A stretch of 64,000 bases of DNA from Alisma plantago-aquatica (GCA_963693085.1 OY856409.1:1170363249-1170427248); one strand, 5' to 3'. Shown: positions 1 through 12,740, counted from the first letter of the stretch. Notes: a model not told the origin generated them from the letters alone. Numbers and translations: made by a program.

Positions 1-2731
1 ACTTGACTTGTACCTCACGTAGTCAAAAATATGTGCTTTGTGTTAAACTCGTTTCACCATTCATCAATTGCTGAAAGTGAATGGATCTATGGCATAGGGC
101 AAACTACAAAATTAGATTTCACTTGATTAGTTAGACCAATTTAAACATCATTAAGCATCAATCAAGTTACAACATACAACCTCTAAACAAGATCTACATA
201 ACCAAGGGTATACTCATTACTAGAACAAATTAAAACATATTATGTGTAATCTCATCACATCATCACCTTAAGCATGTTATTCATCGTATGTCCATCACAA
301 GGACCACATATCTTGGGGTAACAACCCCTCATCTCATAATTGAGAAATACAATTATCTCATATAAGGAAATAAGCCATCATTAGGTCATAAGACCACTTC
401 CCTCCTATTTCTGAGTCACCATCTCATATGTTCCTCACAAGTCTTATCACACATATCAATATCGCCATAGCTCATATATGGCTATGTGCATCAACTGGTG
501 TTGTCTGCATGGTTAGAAACATGTAACAAGGGAAGCAATACCTCATCAATGTTATCATCTCATAAGATTCATACCATATATTTCAAATTATTTCAATTAG
601 GGTTTCACTTTACCCAATTAGGGTTTACAAGGTTAGATCAACAACCACCCTTAGATTATTGCTATCATTATAATTCAGAGATGTGTTATGAGACATAAAA
701 CATTATTCTCATTATCATTATAAGACATGTTATGATGTATAGAAGCATAAATCAACACCTTTCATACAATTATTCCATAGAGTATTGTATCATACCATGA
801 GACCCTAACATCAACATAGTATTTCATAAACACCATCACAAGGCACCAATTAGGGTTTTCATATATGGTATCAGTTAACCCTACGTCTGTCGGGCAACCC
901 CTCCAAGAGGGTTATCGGTTAAGCATATATTTAGCAGAGCAACCAAGGTATCAGCCTACCACTTGGGATGGTGTATTAGTTTTAGCATCACTAAGTGTAT
1001 ATCGGGCACAACACCTCAAGGAGAGGGTGTTGGCCAAAACTTTATCGGGCAACGCTACCCATAGGTGTGACATGTGTCGAGGGGATAACAGGCATCGTTG
1101 GTGTATCAGGAAATGCCCAAGATGGTGGGGTGTTTAGGGTTTCCACATATCATCAACCATGATGATTGTTAGTGTGTCAAGCAATGCACATCAAAACAAT
1201 GCTCCCCTAGCTGCAATGCCAAAACGTGACGGCCACAGGTGTATCATGTAGCAACAAGAAAAGAGGGGTCTCGCAAGGTATCAGACAATGCATGTGTGTG
1301 GCATCACAAAGGTGATGGGCTCAGTAACGTTCCCAAAGTGTGATGGACAAGGCCAAATCCAATAACATCCTTCATCTAACATTGACCCACTCATACCCAA
1401 GGAAAGACGGTCTAAACACTATCAGCACATGTCGACCTAGACCTAGCCAAGGTCGTGACGACCTATCACAAAGGGTGACAGCCAGCCAAACATATCGACT
1501 AAACCTACCTATCGGCCTCCACAAGCATTTCGGCCACAAAGACATATCGACCACCTCATATTTAACCTCAAGAAAGCGTTACTAGAAAATCAAAAGAAAT
1601 ATGCAACACAAAGGCAACAACTATCAAGGTTCCTCTTCTTTAAAATGGTATTCAAAACTAACAACAAGAACTACTACCATGAAAGATACAACAAACCCAA
1701 GATAAAGAGAAAAGATAGAAAGTAAAGAGGTGACAATAATAAAGAGGGTTTAGAGTTTTATAACCCACATCAAGGATCACCACCAAGCTCTAAGCTCCAA
1801 GGTCAAGATCCAAGCTTCATGATCTCAAGGAAAAAGAAATCCTCTAAGCTCGATCACCACAACACCTCCAAGGGAGAAGATAGAACCATGGTTAAGAGAG
1901 AATGAGAGGGAAAGGATATAACTAAGGTCCATGGTAGAGAAGAAGAGAGAAGGAGAGAAAGAAGAGCTAGGGATCATGGCTTACCAAGGAAGAAGATCAA
2001 AAGAGAACACCACAAGCTTAGGCTCATCCACTAAGATCCAAGAGAGAGTACTCCTCAAGCTCAAGATCGGCCACCAAGGAGAGAATGCAAAGATAACCAA
2101 AATGTTTCTCTTGCATGGAGTGAAAGATATATATATACAAGAGAGATGGAAGATAGAGAAAAGGAAATGTGTCACCACCAAAGAACCCCAGATGACACAT
2201 GTCCACAAAGAAAGGTTACATGCAACACCATGCAACAAGGTGATAAGAACTATGTCTTGCCCACTCAGTCAACTTCCTAGGTCAAGGCTAATACACACAC
2301 CCATTCCCTTCAAAAACTCATAGGGATGAAAATCTAGATCCATAAATTGATATAAGTCCCCCTCAAGGCTCTCAAGCCTGACACAACACTCCTACGTACA
2401 AAACACACCCCAGACATGAGTGCAAAACATCACCAAGGATGTCACCACTCAACCAAGGCTCAAAGAAGATGTCCATCTCTTTCTCTATGTAAAGAGAGAG
2501 AAAGAACACTCTAGAGGTGGTGAATTTACACATCAACCCTTATCCTAGGTAAGTTGCAATTTGCACCAAACCTCTCCACAAAACACAAGCATCAACCAAA
2601 CAAGCTCAAACAATGAACTCAAGCCTCCAACATGCCCTAATTACATCTCAGATGATTAGAGGAAGGACCTAAGCAACATATTTAAGAAAAATAAATAAGG
2701 TTATCCCAAGATGTAGGTCAGGGTCCTTACA
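1..2731 (-). mobile_element. LTR of a B-like Ty3/gypsy chromovirus (element G), left part outside window
   Basis: The stretch ends at 2731 with GGTCCTTACA. Read on the minus strand the LTR therefore begins TGTAAGGACCCTGACCT, which matches the plus-strand LTR start at 63670 and resembles the TGTAAGGCCC start of element B. Near its left edge it aligns loosely with the B LTR (the 'gatggctctatggca' to 'cacttgattaatta' segment around 14830-14880). Positions 865-1137 hold a slightly GC-richer patch with a recurring TCGGGCAAC motif. Short open frames across 486-2323 have no recognisable product. No PBS or purine tract is visible just right of 2731, so this could be a solo or truncated LTR. Confidence 0.55.
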
Positions 2732-5367
2732 TCCAAACTACTTGGGACCCAAGGATAACAAATTTTCATTCTCTTTGGGTTTTAAAGTTTCCTTTTATGA
2801 TTTATAATATGATTCGATCTTAGGCTGATGACCATTATATTTTATTATAATATCACATCATTTCCATGAAAAATTAATGTAATTGAGTACTAATATCTTC
2901 ACTCCATTTATGAAAGAGTTACCTTATAATATTATATAAAAATTTCCATACTTTTATTATTTAACCTATTTAGTCCATTAATCAAATATTTATTTAGATA
3001 ATGGTACATTATCCATATAAGTTGTTATTCTAATTCATGCTTTAAGCACCTTAAACTTCTTACTAAAGATATCTTAGACATTAGGTGTAATTAGTTAGCA
3101 AAGTAAACATAGGTCTCCTATTTCATTAAGTCACATGTATGTTAGCGTATATTTTTGTTATTTGGATAATATTAATATATTATGATATGTGATTTTGATT
3201 ACAAACCTAATGTCACTCCATGTGTTATATTTTTTTCAAACATGGATATGTTATAGGTTACCATTGAGTGATTCATGTTATATGCATTAACTATATATAT
3301 TAAGGTATAAATTCATCCTTGTTTGGACAAATCTACAGATCTAAGCATTCAAGCATCTTATCTAAGGGATCAGGGTTTCTAGAGTCAAAAGGGTCAGATT
3401 TTGGTGTGTTACAATTTCACTGATATACTACTTTAAAATGTTAAAAGACATCGACTTTATGCACCCTAATCCGATGAGCATATAGTATGTATGTTGGCGC
3501 ACTGTGAATATACTTTCTATATTAAAAGATGGTTTTTTGGTACTCCAGATGTAGCTGCAAATTCTAGTGACTTCAGAACTTTAACTCTCTACTTTTGTAT
3601 TTACAATATGACCTACTTGAATGTAGGATTTGAGTATATGTAGATTGTGTCTGATATACGTATTAATGTCTGTCTTATTAAACACTTTGTTACTAGTGTG
3701 ATGATCAAATGTATAAAATGGATCCTTTATGGAAAGAGGAGGGTTCTAGATATGCTTTCACCCTACTCAGTTGTGAGTACCAGATAGTCTATAACCCAAT
3801 GATATTTAAGAAAAAATTGTTAACCTCTTCACCTCAGAGGGTTGATTTATGTGGAAAGACTTAATGTAATTTTGAAAGGTTAGGTTCTAATGTTAAAACA
3901 TTTTATATCTTCTCAAGTTATTACAACATGGTAACTTTTGTATTTTGGTTAGCTTAACTTACCTTATTTGATGTAGCCTTGGGATGAATGATCTAACTAA
4001 TAAATAAACTTATAAGATGTAGAGTTCCCTGGGTTGTCGGGGGGTATAGTGAAATGAGTAAATCTTATACAAACCTAAACTTGTGAGAAAACTCTTGGAG
4101 CTATATATTAGTGAATAGATGGGGACGTTTAGGGGCAGTTTTCCTTATAGTATTGAAATGATGTTCGGACTCAGAAAAGGGTAATGGTATGATGGAAATG
4201 TGTTTGCAATTAGATGATATATTCAAATATAGTATGGAGGGTTATTACCCTGTGATTTTCATCATGACCAATTTATCCAAGATGAGCCTATGTTTGGAAA
4301 ATTCACTCTTAAGCATATATCGATGGTAGACTACCCAGTGGGCTCCCTACCTTTTGGCTACCTCTCATCCACCTAAGTTTGTGGGGAGAGATCTAACATA
4401 TTTAGATCTTGTATGGATTTCTAGGATGGATTACTAGCATCTACCTAAAAAATATAATGGTACACCTCAATTAGCACAGGGCATGTAAAGTACACACTAG
4501 CTTAGTAGCATATATGTTAGTTTTATTACACTAAATATGGATGAGCTTAGAAATCACAAACATATATATAGGATTACAAAGTATATAATGTATAACATCC
4601 TTTTGGAAGAGTTGGTAAGTGTTTAATGTACACTAATATCTCCTTATATCCAAACTTTCTACTGTCTTTCCCTTTAAAAATTTCTTTAACTGGTAAGTAA
4701 TAGTTGTTTCAGATGTTATATCATATCCTAGGGACTTGATGTCTCACTTAATGTTTTTCACACCTTTTAGGTGAGCAAAAGAATTATCCAATAGTAGAGG
4801 AGAAGATCATAAATGAGGAAGTCTCTCTTAGAATTTAGAGGTAGGTGATGTCTGTGTGTAGGTGTCTTGAAGGTAGGTGACATTTTGTGACATCCTTCAA
4901 ATATTAAGATATAAGGATAAAGTTATAGATTTTTCCCTATACACTCAGGTTTAGGCTAGAATGTTTTGATGCATCTATTTCCTAGTTTGAGGTTCTTACA
5001 TGTGTACACTTCCCCTAGAGCCATAGTATATGAGTTGTAGGATTATGTACTAATGTCCACATATGTAATACATAAAATGCGTACTTTTTCTTTGAGATAT
5101 GTGAATGTGACGTATGGATAAAATGTAAAGAAAAGGCTTATATTCAATGCAATTTTGTAGTATGTCACAAGGAGCTCCTATAAGAACCTCATGATTCTTA
5201 TAGTATTATATGTGGTTCTTGGAAAAAAAATTATTTTATAATTTTCTTATGATTTATGTGGATGATGATGTTTGGAGCTTTAATTCAAGTTTTATTTTGA
5301 GTAATCTCTCGCTTGTGGCGATGGGTAACCACATTGAGAATCCTAGTTTATCAGATGTATCTATATT
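2732..5367. other. AT-rich unassigned stretch
   Basis: No convincing ORF, RNA gene, LTR terminus or tandem repeat is visible. Its position just before the plus-strand RT remnant at 5368 means it could hold eroded gag and protease sequence of that old element, but I could not recognise either domain. This is inference from position only. Confidence 0.35.
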
Positions 5368-6394
5368 TCAAGAGGTTTTTATGTGTTTCCTGAAGAGATA
5401 CCTCCTCCTAGGAGGTTGATTTTTGAGATTAACCTGAAATGTGAAGCATTACCAATGTTTTTACCACCTCAAAGGAAGGAACCAGCAGAGCTTAGAGAGA
5501 CTAAGATAAAGTTACAAGAGTTCTTCGATCCAAATTTATACAACCAAGTATGTCACTGTAGGGAGCACAAGTTATGTTTGTGAAAAAGAAGGATGTCACA
5601 TATGATATTGTTCATTGACTAGAGACAACTGAATAAGGTTGGCACCAAGAATAGGTACCCCGTACCTAGGATTTATACCCTTTTTTATCAGCCCTAAAGA
5701 GATATGATCTTTTCCAGTTAAATTTTATAGTAGGTTATCATCAATTTTGGATTAATCTAGAGGATGTTCCCAAGATAGATTTATGTATAAGATATGGGCA
5801 CTATGAGTTATTTTTTATATTTTTTGGACAAACCAATTCTCCTACAACATCCCTAGATTTAATGACTAAAGTGTTTAGATAGTTCTTGGATACGTTTGTT
5901 GTTATATGTATATATGATATTCTAATATACTCTATAGATATTAAGTGCAACAAGCATATCGTTTACAATCTTCCTTACAACTACTGTGACAATATTGTTT
6001 GTTTGTAAAGTTTTATAAATGTGAGTTTTGGCTTCCAAAGTTGCCTTTTTAATCCATGTTATGTCTAGAAAAGGTATTTTTGTAGATCCCAAGAAAGTTG
6101 AGCCAGTGATTTATGGGCACATCTCAAGAATCCAAATGAAATTTGTAGTTTTCTTGGACTAGCATGATATTATGGACGGTTCATTGATTTTAGTTTTATA
6201 TCCATGTTGTTAACAAGGTTATGAGGAAAAAGGCACCTTTTGTATGGACACAATAATGTGAGAATAGTTCTCAGTTTTAAAAAAGTGGTTGACTATATCA
6301 TATATTTTTTCATTAGCTGAGAATGGTAATAACTTCATTATTTTATGTGATTCTTCAGCGAAGGGTCTGGGATGTGTGGCAAGGTATTTGGATA
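5368..6394 (+). pseudogene. Ancient gypsy pol remnant (RT to RNase H), plus strand
   Basis: Reading all three forward frames recovers gypsy pol landmarks in order. First is the linker before RT (FPEEIPPPRR, then PAELRETK near 5490). Then come the damaged DYRQLNKV-like segment near 5620, GYHQFWI near 5735, YGHYELF near 5805, and an I-Y-D-I-L-I-Y-S box near 5910 that stands where FIDDILIYS is expected. CEFWLPK follows near 6025, and IILCDSSAKGLGC of the RNase H start near 6345. Many stops and frameshifts show great age. The frame ends abruptly at 6394, where an LTR-like start TGTAAGACTCCTGACC begins. It lies on the opposite strand to elements A-D and is far more degraded. Confidence 0.8.
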
Positions 6395-6950
6395 TGTAAG
6401 ACTCCTGACCTTGTTTTAGGGTTGAACTTGCATTCTTATCATAATTAATTGTTTAAAACCTTAATCAAACCCTAAGAAGTTCTTTGATATATGTGGCAAA
6501 TCCAAGTTTCAATTTGGTCCGGTTTGGACATTGTTTAAGTAAGTTTTGCAATATTTGTGCTTATAAGGGCTTTATGCAAATTTTCCATATCTTGGATTTT
6601 CTTGTAATTTCTCACATGTATGTTGTGCCTCATAAGATTTCATATCTTGTTCCATATAGTTGTACCTTTCGGTGCCTAGTTGTACTATTAGATTAGAGTT
6701 GTTGTCTACCTAGGGTTGAGACATAGGGTTCCTCACCCTAGTTTCCCTAACTCAATGGTTTCCTTTGGATGTTGGGATCTAATGGTCCACCTTGAGGTGG
6801 TGGGATACGATGGTGGTCTCTTGTGATCGATGAGAATTGATGGTTTTCCTCTTAAGGCACCAAGTTCGATGGTTCTCCAAGTGATGTGCATAACTGATGG
6901 AAGATCTAGGGTTTTCCTTAGTGGCCAAGTAGGAAACATTTATATTACTT
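6395..6950 (+). mobile_element. LTR-like fragment of the B family, plus orientation
   Basis: It starts TGTAAGACTCCTGACC. The segment 6500-6570 (AATTTGGTCCGGTTTGGACA and what follows) matches the reverse complement of the B LTR start region (26220-26290 and 34770-34830, TGTCCAAATTGGACC). It therefore carries the U3 start of a B-like LTR, in the opposite orientation to B. The right boundary is unclear and the full 3.7-kb LTR is not present. Confidence 0.55.
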
Positions 6951-8136
6951 CATTTCTTATTGCACCAGAAAAGAGAATAAAAATGTCTTAATTATTATTT
7001 GAGCATTTTTAGTGCAGAACAAAATATCATATAGATTGCATTCATCATTCCACTTTTGCATAAGGTGTATATTTTATCCACTTTAGTTTCTCCTTCAATT
7101 AATAAGGAAGAGAAGTGTACATATTTTCTCCTTATCTAAAGAAAAAAAATATAGTGAAAAAGTCCAAGCATAAATTATTTATCTCTCTAAAGTATGGGGA
7201 AGATAGGAAGTAAAATGGTATTTAAAAAAGAAAAAAAAGTGGAGAAAATAAGGAAAAGTATTCCTAAATTCTAATTTTATAAATAAGGACAAAAATATTC
7301 TTTCTTACTCATCATTAGGATAAGGCATCTTATACATGCATCATTCCACCCTTATAGTGGTCATTTAAAGGCATCTATTTTATTTTGATCCATGTAGTAG
7401 GTGTATTATATTTCATTTTTTGGATAAATAATTTGGATTATTCTTGTGATTCCTAGCTCATATCTATCTATCTTTTCCATCCATTTCTCTACATGGTAGT
7501 CCACCAACATGATTATTCTCCTCGTTCATGTTTATTTGGAGAACTTCTTCCAACATAGTTTATGCATGTAGACTAGAGCAATGTAGATAGAGAGATCGCA
7601 TGATGCATCAAGTGCATGTACTACTGACAAAGATATTAACTACTACATATCGATAGTGTTTTCATTGATCTTGTTGTGCACATTTTTATGATCAACATTG
7701 ATCGCTTTGTAGTAGTTACTTCTTCAATGGTTGTCGAGGGCTGGTTTCGGAACAACATGAGGGGGAGGTTAGGAAAAGTAATTCATAGGTATTTGTATTC
7801 TTGATTATTTATTCAACCAAATCCAAGAGTTGTGTTTCTCGAGGATGAGAAATATTAAAGATTATAATTTTGATTCATTAATTTTGAGTCAATATTCACA
7901 TGTTATTTTTCTGGCTTTTTAACACCAATGTTCTCACTTAGATATGTCTTTGCTTTATTTCCTATTTATTATCATGTGAATCATTTATTCATCAATTATC
8001 ACACATTTATATCAAAAATGTAATTTGATATCATTTTCTCAAACTTATTTTTCTATTCCTCTAGTTTTAGGAAATTTGAGTATTTATTTATCAACTTGGT
8101 TCCAACGAAATTCTTGACGGTGGCGCCGACACATTA
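6951..8136. other. AT-rich unassigned stretch with a TGGCGCCG motif near its right end
   Basis: The sequence is AT-rich with poly-A and poly-T runs and no coding signal. At 8121-8128 TGGCGCCG appears, which is the opening of the primer-binding site used by Athila-type plant elements. The downstream bases do not extend the match, so a truncated Athila/Tat-type LTR end is only a weak possibility. Confidence 0.3.
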
Positions 8137-8309
8137 TGTCACATCCCAATTTTTAAAGCCAAATTAAAAATTATAATGGAGTTTTCTAAATAATAATAGT
8201 TGAGGGGATTTAATGCAAAATACATATAATGGTTGTCCTTATACAAAAATAGGATGAGAAAACTTAAAATAAGACCCAACTTCTTATTTCACTTTCAATT
8301 GTGCATTGA
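8137..8309 (+). mobile_element. Start of another LTR (element I), interrupted by A
   Basis: TGTCACATCCCAATTTTTA has the form of the other LTR starts in the window (TGTTACAATCCCAATTTTTA at 44351 and TGTAACATCCC at 61005). It runs 173 bp before element A begins at 8310. If right, its continuation should lie right of 42055. I cannot confirm that without a second copy. Confidence 0.35.
8305..8309. repeat. Target-site duplication of element A (left)
   Basis: ATTGA directly before the A LTR. The partner at 42056-42060 is ATTGC, a 4 of 5 match, which is compatible with an aged 5-bp gypsy duplication. Confidence 0.55.
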
Positions 8310-10050
8310 TGTAACAACCCCGCTTCCCAATAACCCCCAATAGAGGGAGACCAAGAGGTCAGAGACATTATCCCAAATATAGGATCAATGGTTTAACAAT
8401 TAATCAGAAATAATTTTCAAATTCAACAAAAACTAAACTTGAAAGATGGAATAAAAATTACTTTTACATACCTTCCAAAAAAATGGGTAACTAAGAGTTC
8501 TATCCATTATAGAAATCTAACTAGCTAATCCTCCTTTGAATAATTACATTTAATTGTTGCAGATTGTACTTTAATGTTTGTCCAATTTTAGATAATTCAT
8601 AAAACGTCAACAAACAAAACGTCGATCAGTATAAATGAATATACTAGTACATGGGGACAAACAAAACATTGCAATTAGGTTCTAACAACCTATGCATATC
8701 AAATAGTTGTTAAACAAGCCAAATTTACATTTTTAGTGTAACTTCCCAACCACTTTCACACATACCCAGGGATACACTCTCTTAGGATTTTGTCCTTGCA
8801 AGGGACATAAGGCCACCTTCTCCATCTTGAGCTTGGTGCCTGGGGTCACCTCTATGGGTGCCCTATGGTCTTCCCTCTAGGGCTTGACCACCTCAGACCT
8901 TCCCTTCGGGGCTTGGTCTTGCATCATACATCCAGGGATGTTATGTAGGTTTGGGACAATCTCACTTATACTTAAATTATTATACACATAGTCACTTTAA
9001 GAGATTGCAGAAATGAAACATCCAAGCAGTTTAGTTTTCATGGAAATCAACAAATCTTTGAGAAATTCTGGGAAACATAATGTGGTCACTCATAATTTAA
9101 CCACATACATGATCAATAGATTTCACAAGCAAATAGCAATTCCAAGCAATCCAAGAAAGCAATTCAACAATCACAGAATTCTTGAAAAGCATATGTAATC
9201 TATGTATTACACACTTTATCAAGAATCTATCTATTCAACTTGAAATTGCTTCCTAGGGTTTCGTAATCCATTTTACGGTTTCATTAGGGTTTATCTACAC
9301 TTTTTGTTATTATAACTACAAAACTCTAAAACAGTAAAACTGAGTGCAAACCTTAATTTCCTCATGACCCTCTTCCTAACAGGCTTAGGATCAACTTAGT
9401 ATCACTTCCCTATGATGAATTTCGAATTATACCACATTGGAAACCATTAACCCTAAATTAGGGTTTCTAGGTTCATTATTGCATATTCATGTGTATATAA
9501 AACCCTAAAAAAATATTATCATCTTTTCAAATTTAATTTATCTTCTTATTCTCAATAGGTTACCATAACTCAAAATAACTTAATCAAGACACTAAATCTG
9601 ATTTGCTATCACAATTAGGGTTTTATCATAGTTCAATACATTAACATGGGTAACTTAATGAACTTTTAGAACTACAACTGATATCAAGAATTTATTCTAT
9701 TTTTAATAGATTCTAAATGTTTTTTTGATAAACTTTCATATATAATTTGTTCCCATCCAACATTTCTATAAATAACTATGATTTTTATAAGATCATTCTT
9801 TTCCCGCCAATCAGGAAAAGACGTGTGGAATATCTGGGTTTATTAACCCTCTCCAATGAGGTAGGTTGGAACCAGTCGGCTAACGCCACCTGGACAATTT
9901 GTCCCCATGCTGGCGCGCATGCTCACGAACTAAAATAACTGATGAAAAGACCAAAAGACACTTACCTCAACATTGTAGACGTGAAGGCGAAGATGTAATA
10001 TCATGGGTCATCATCTTCTACCTCTGATCCTCTGCTCACGTGAATAGGTG

Positions 10051-10068
10051 GTCAACCCACTAGTTGAC
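10051..10068. promoter_or_regulatory. Conserved GTCAAC-N6-GTTGAC dyad, A left LTR
   Basis: GTCAAC at 10051-10056 and GTTGAC at 10063-10068 form a perfect 6-bp inverted repeat with a 6-bp spacer. The spacing is conserved at 40914-40931 and 45632-45649. Each arm contains TTGAC, the core of plant W-box (WRKY) sites. A regulatory role is inference. Confidence 0.45.
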
Positions 10069-10330
10069 TTTGTGATCTACGACATCTGCACAGAAGCTAT
10101 GACCTCTGGTGGCTCTGTTGTCCTCTCCTGAACTCATTTGGCCGGCCAATTCTTCCTTTTCATCCTTCCTTCACTGGAACCACACCGAACCCTCTCCGGT
10201 GATGGTTGCTCTATGACAAGGTGGAAGATCAGTGTGTTCCTTCAAATTGAGGGCTTTGAGATGATCTTCTTTGTGCTCTGGTTGTGTGATGATGGGTTGC
10301 GAGATTTCTGGCACTGCCCAAAACCCTCCC

Positions 10331-10340
10331 CTATATATAG
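10331..10340 (-). promoter_or_regulatory. TATA box of the A left LTR
   Basis: CTATATATAG, preceded on the element strand by GGATACC and followed by GGGAGGG. The same core sits at 41194-41203 in the other LTR and at 45358-45369 in the related E LTR, so it is conserved in three LTRs. It lies about 860 bp from the U3 start, a plausible place for the retrotransposon promoter. Confidence 0.6.
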
Positions 10341-11199
10341 GGTATCCAATATGTCTCCTATAGATTTGGGGACTTCTTCGTTTCACCATGAAACCCACCG
10401 AAACCCATGCTAGTTGGACTCAGGAAGATCTCCCAAAGTCGATGGGTTCGTTTACTAGATCGTAGATTGTCTTTATCTCCAGCAAATCTGAAGTGAAGAT
10501 CATGCTCACTGGTCTCTGTGTTCCAGTCTCCTCACAAGACTGGGATTGGGTCTGAACCGTTGGATCATAGATCTGACAGTCCACGTTGCTCGTATTGTTA
10601 ATAAATTTGAGATTAATCCCATTTGATATGTGACATTTAATACTTTATAGGGATTCTCTCCTCACTTTAGGATAATTTGCAAAATCCATATCTCCCTATT
10701 TGCATATCCTTTTCCAACCAAAATTTAGGGAAATCCTCAACTTGGCTTTATCTACTCGTATACCATATTTGAGTCCGAAACTCAAAAGGAAAAATGCATT
10801 ATCTTCACTTGCAAATTATCACATATTAAATCTTATTTTATTTGTATTTTTTCTTTCTTCTACTCTTATGTTCTGAACTTGGACTCCTTGGAACCCAAGA
10901 AATCTTAGGAATTTGAAACCCACTCATGAAGGATAAATATTTAGCCTTATAGATGCTTCTATGTCCTTCATTTCTCATTATCTTATTAATTTCTTTTATA
11001 AATAGATTTCCTTTTCCTTTTTATTTCCTTTTCATGTAATTGGGCTTAATAGGCAACAAGACCCACATAATTATTCATACAAGGCTATTTATCAAAGGAA
11101 TCTTCTCAATTATCTTAAATAATACAAATTACATATTCATACATCTTAAAAGGAGAAATTACATTTCAACCCAAGCATAAGAAAATTGAGGTTATAACA

Positions 11200-11222
11200 T
11201 CCTCCCCTCCTTATAAGAATTT
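11200..11222 (-). other. Polypurine tract and flanking motif of element A
   Basis: On the minus strand it reads AAGGAGGGGAGGA directly before the 3' LTR start TGTTATAACC. It is preceded by TTTTGAGGGAAAAATTC, a version of the GAGGACGAA motif found before the purine tract in plant chromoviruses. Plus-strand DNA synthesis would have been primed here. Confidence 0.8.
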
Positions 11223-11241
11223 TTCCCTCAAAATTCAACAA

Positions 11242-11599
11242 TCAAACAAACAAGTCAGGATATGTTTTTTCCATGTCCGTCTTCAGCTCCCGTGTGGCCT
11301 CATTCTCTCCATGGTGCTTCCAAAGAACCTTTACCATCTCTATATTCTTACATATGAGTACTTTCACCTTGGTATCTGGAATCCGCAAAGGTGACTCAGG
11401 ATATGTCAGCTTCCCTTGAAGCTTAATAGATTCAATGCTCAGCGCATGGATTGGATCTTGCACATATCACTTCAGATTGGACACATGGAATACATCGTGC
11501 ATCATACTATACTGAGGGGGTGACGTCAAATAGTATGCAACTTCACAAATCTGTTCTAACACTTCAAATGGACCCACATATCTAGGACTCATCTTCCCT
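11242..11599 (-). pseudogene. Element A integrase C-terminus and chromodomain, broken
   Basis: An open stretch (11242-11463) encodes a chromodomain-like tail: L-R-I-P-D-T-K, then MVKVLWKHHGENEATRELK, ending YPDLFV. In the family this domain (chromodomain group II) targets integration through chromatin. The usual tryptophan in the EATWE box is arginine here (EATRE). The link back to the integrase at 11600 is interrupted by stops. It lies directly upstream of the purine tract, as expected for the end of pol. Confidence 0.8.
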
Positions 11600-12740
11600 C
11601 TATTCTTGGCTATAGCTCAAAGTGGTAGGAGTTTTAAAAAATACATGCTCTCCCACTGTGAACTGCACATCAGTCCACTTTGCATCATCATATGACTTTT
11701 TTCGATCATGGGGTCTCTTCAGCCTTTGCTTGATCAAAGTGACTTTATCTGCATACAATTGGAGTTCATCTGAACTCAACAAAGTCCTCTCACTGACATC
11801 ATCCCAGTAAAGGAGTGACTGATACGGTCTCCCATAAAGGACTTCATACGGAGTCATCTCGATACTGGCTTGGTAGCTATTTTTGTAGGCAGAATCAGCT
11901 AAAGGTAAGTACTGCTCCCACGATCCACCCCAATCGAGCACACAAGCTCTCAACAGATCCTCTAATGTTTGGATCGTCCTCTCTGACTGTCCATCAGTCT
12001 GGGGTGATAAGCAATACTGAACTTCAACCTTGTACCTAGTTCTTCTTGCACCTATTTCCACAACTTGGAAGTGAATTTCAGGTCTCTATTAGAGATGATT
12101 GAACCTGGTACACCATGCAACTGTACTATCTCCCTGATATACAACTCATCTAGGTCTGACACCTTGGAAGTGGTCTTCAGGGCAAGGAAGTGTGCTGACT
12201 TGGTAAGGTGATCTACCACAACCCATATCACATCGTGACCCCTCTTGGATAGGGGTAAACCCTCCACAAAATCCATGGTGATCTACTCCCATTTCCACTC
12301 TAGAATCTCTATCGACTATAAAAGTTTGTCGGGTCATCGATGTTTAGCCTTCACCATCTGGCACGTAAGACAGCTGTTAACATTTGCCACTATCTCTCTC
12401 TTCATCCCTGACCACCAGAAGTACCTCTATAGATCCTTAAACATCTTTGTCATGCCTAGGTTTACTGTATACATGGATCTATGAGCTTCTTCTAAGATAC
12501 ACTCATTCAATGGAAAATCTTTAGGAACATAGATACAGTTCTAGTACCTGATCCCTGCATCTACTCCTACAGAGAGATGATTTTGTGGCTTCTCTAACAA
12601 GCCCTTTATCTTATTGAGTTCTAAACTAGTCAACTGTGCTGCCACTATCTCATTAAAAAAATCTGATCGGGTGTGGATGTTGGCCAAACAGACTTGGTCC
12701 TCTAACGGTTGTGGAGTCCACTCCACAAGCCCTTCTAGTT
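11600..12740 (-). pseudogene. Element A integrase, broken
   Basis: The integrase would join retrotransposon DNA to the host chromosome. Seen from N to C terminus: the zinc-binding part (EEAHRSMY near 12490, CLTC near 12370), where the second histidine of the HHCC set is replaced. Next is the core start MDFVEGLPLSKRGHD (12230-12276). Then IISNRD near 12080, where the catalytic aspartate of the usual SDRD is asparagine. Then DGQSERTIQTLED near 11980, which keeps the catalytic glutamate, and finally the GEHVFFK segment near 11640. At least three frameshifts or stops split it. The family length is about 400 residues and most of it can be traced. Confidence 0.85.

Larger units (their letters stand above)
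8310..11199 (-). repeat. Element A left LTR (3' LTR)
   Basis: It runs from TGTAACAACCCC to GGTTATAACA on the plus strand, with inverted termini TGTAAC and GTTATAACA. It aligns along its whole length with 39168-42055. It contains the teloboxes around 9290-9500, a GC-richer block at 9780-10120, the TCAAC dyad at 10051-10068 and the TATA palindrome at 10331-10340. Short open frames within it have no product. Confidence 0.93.

Noticed and set aside
865..1137. 90-codon frame in LTR G
   Set aside because: No similarity to any family, not supported by a second copy, and located inside an LTR.
7680..7705. TGATCAACATTGATCG dyad in the AT-rich region
   Set aside because: Single occurrence, no repeated context; such short dyads are expected by chance.
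11622..12484. Plus-strand open frames opposite the A integrase
   Set aside because: They are antisense shadows of minus-strand pol, with no sense of their own.
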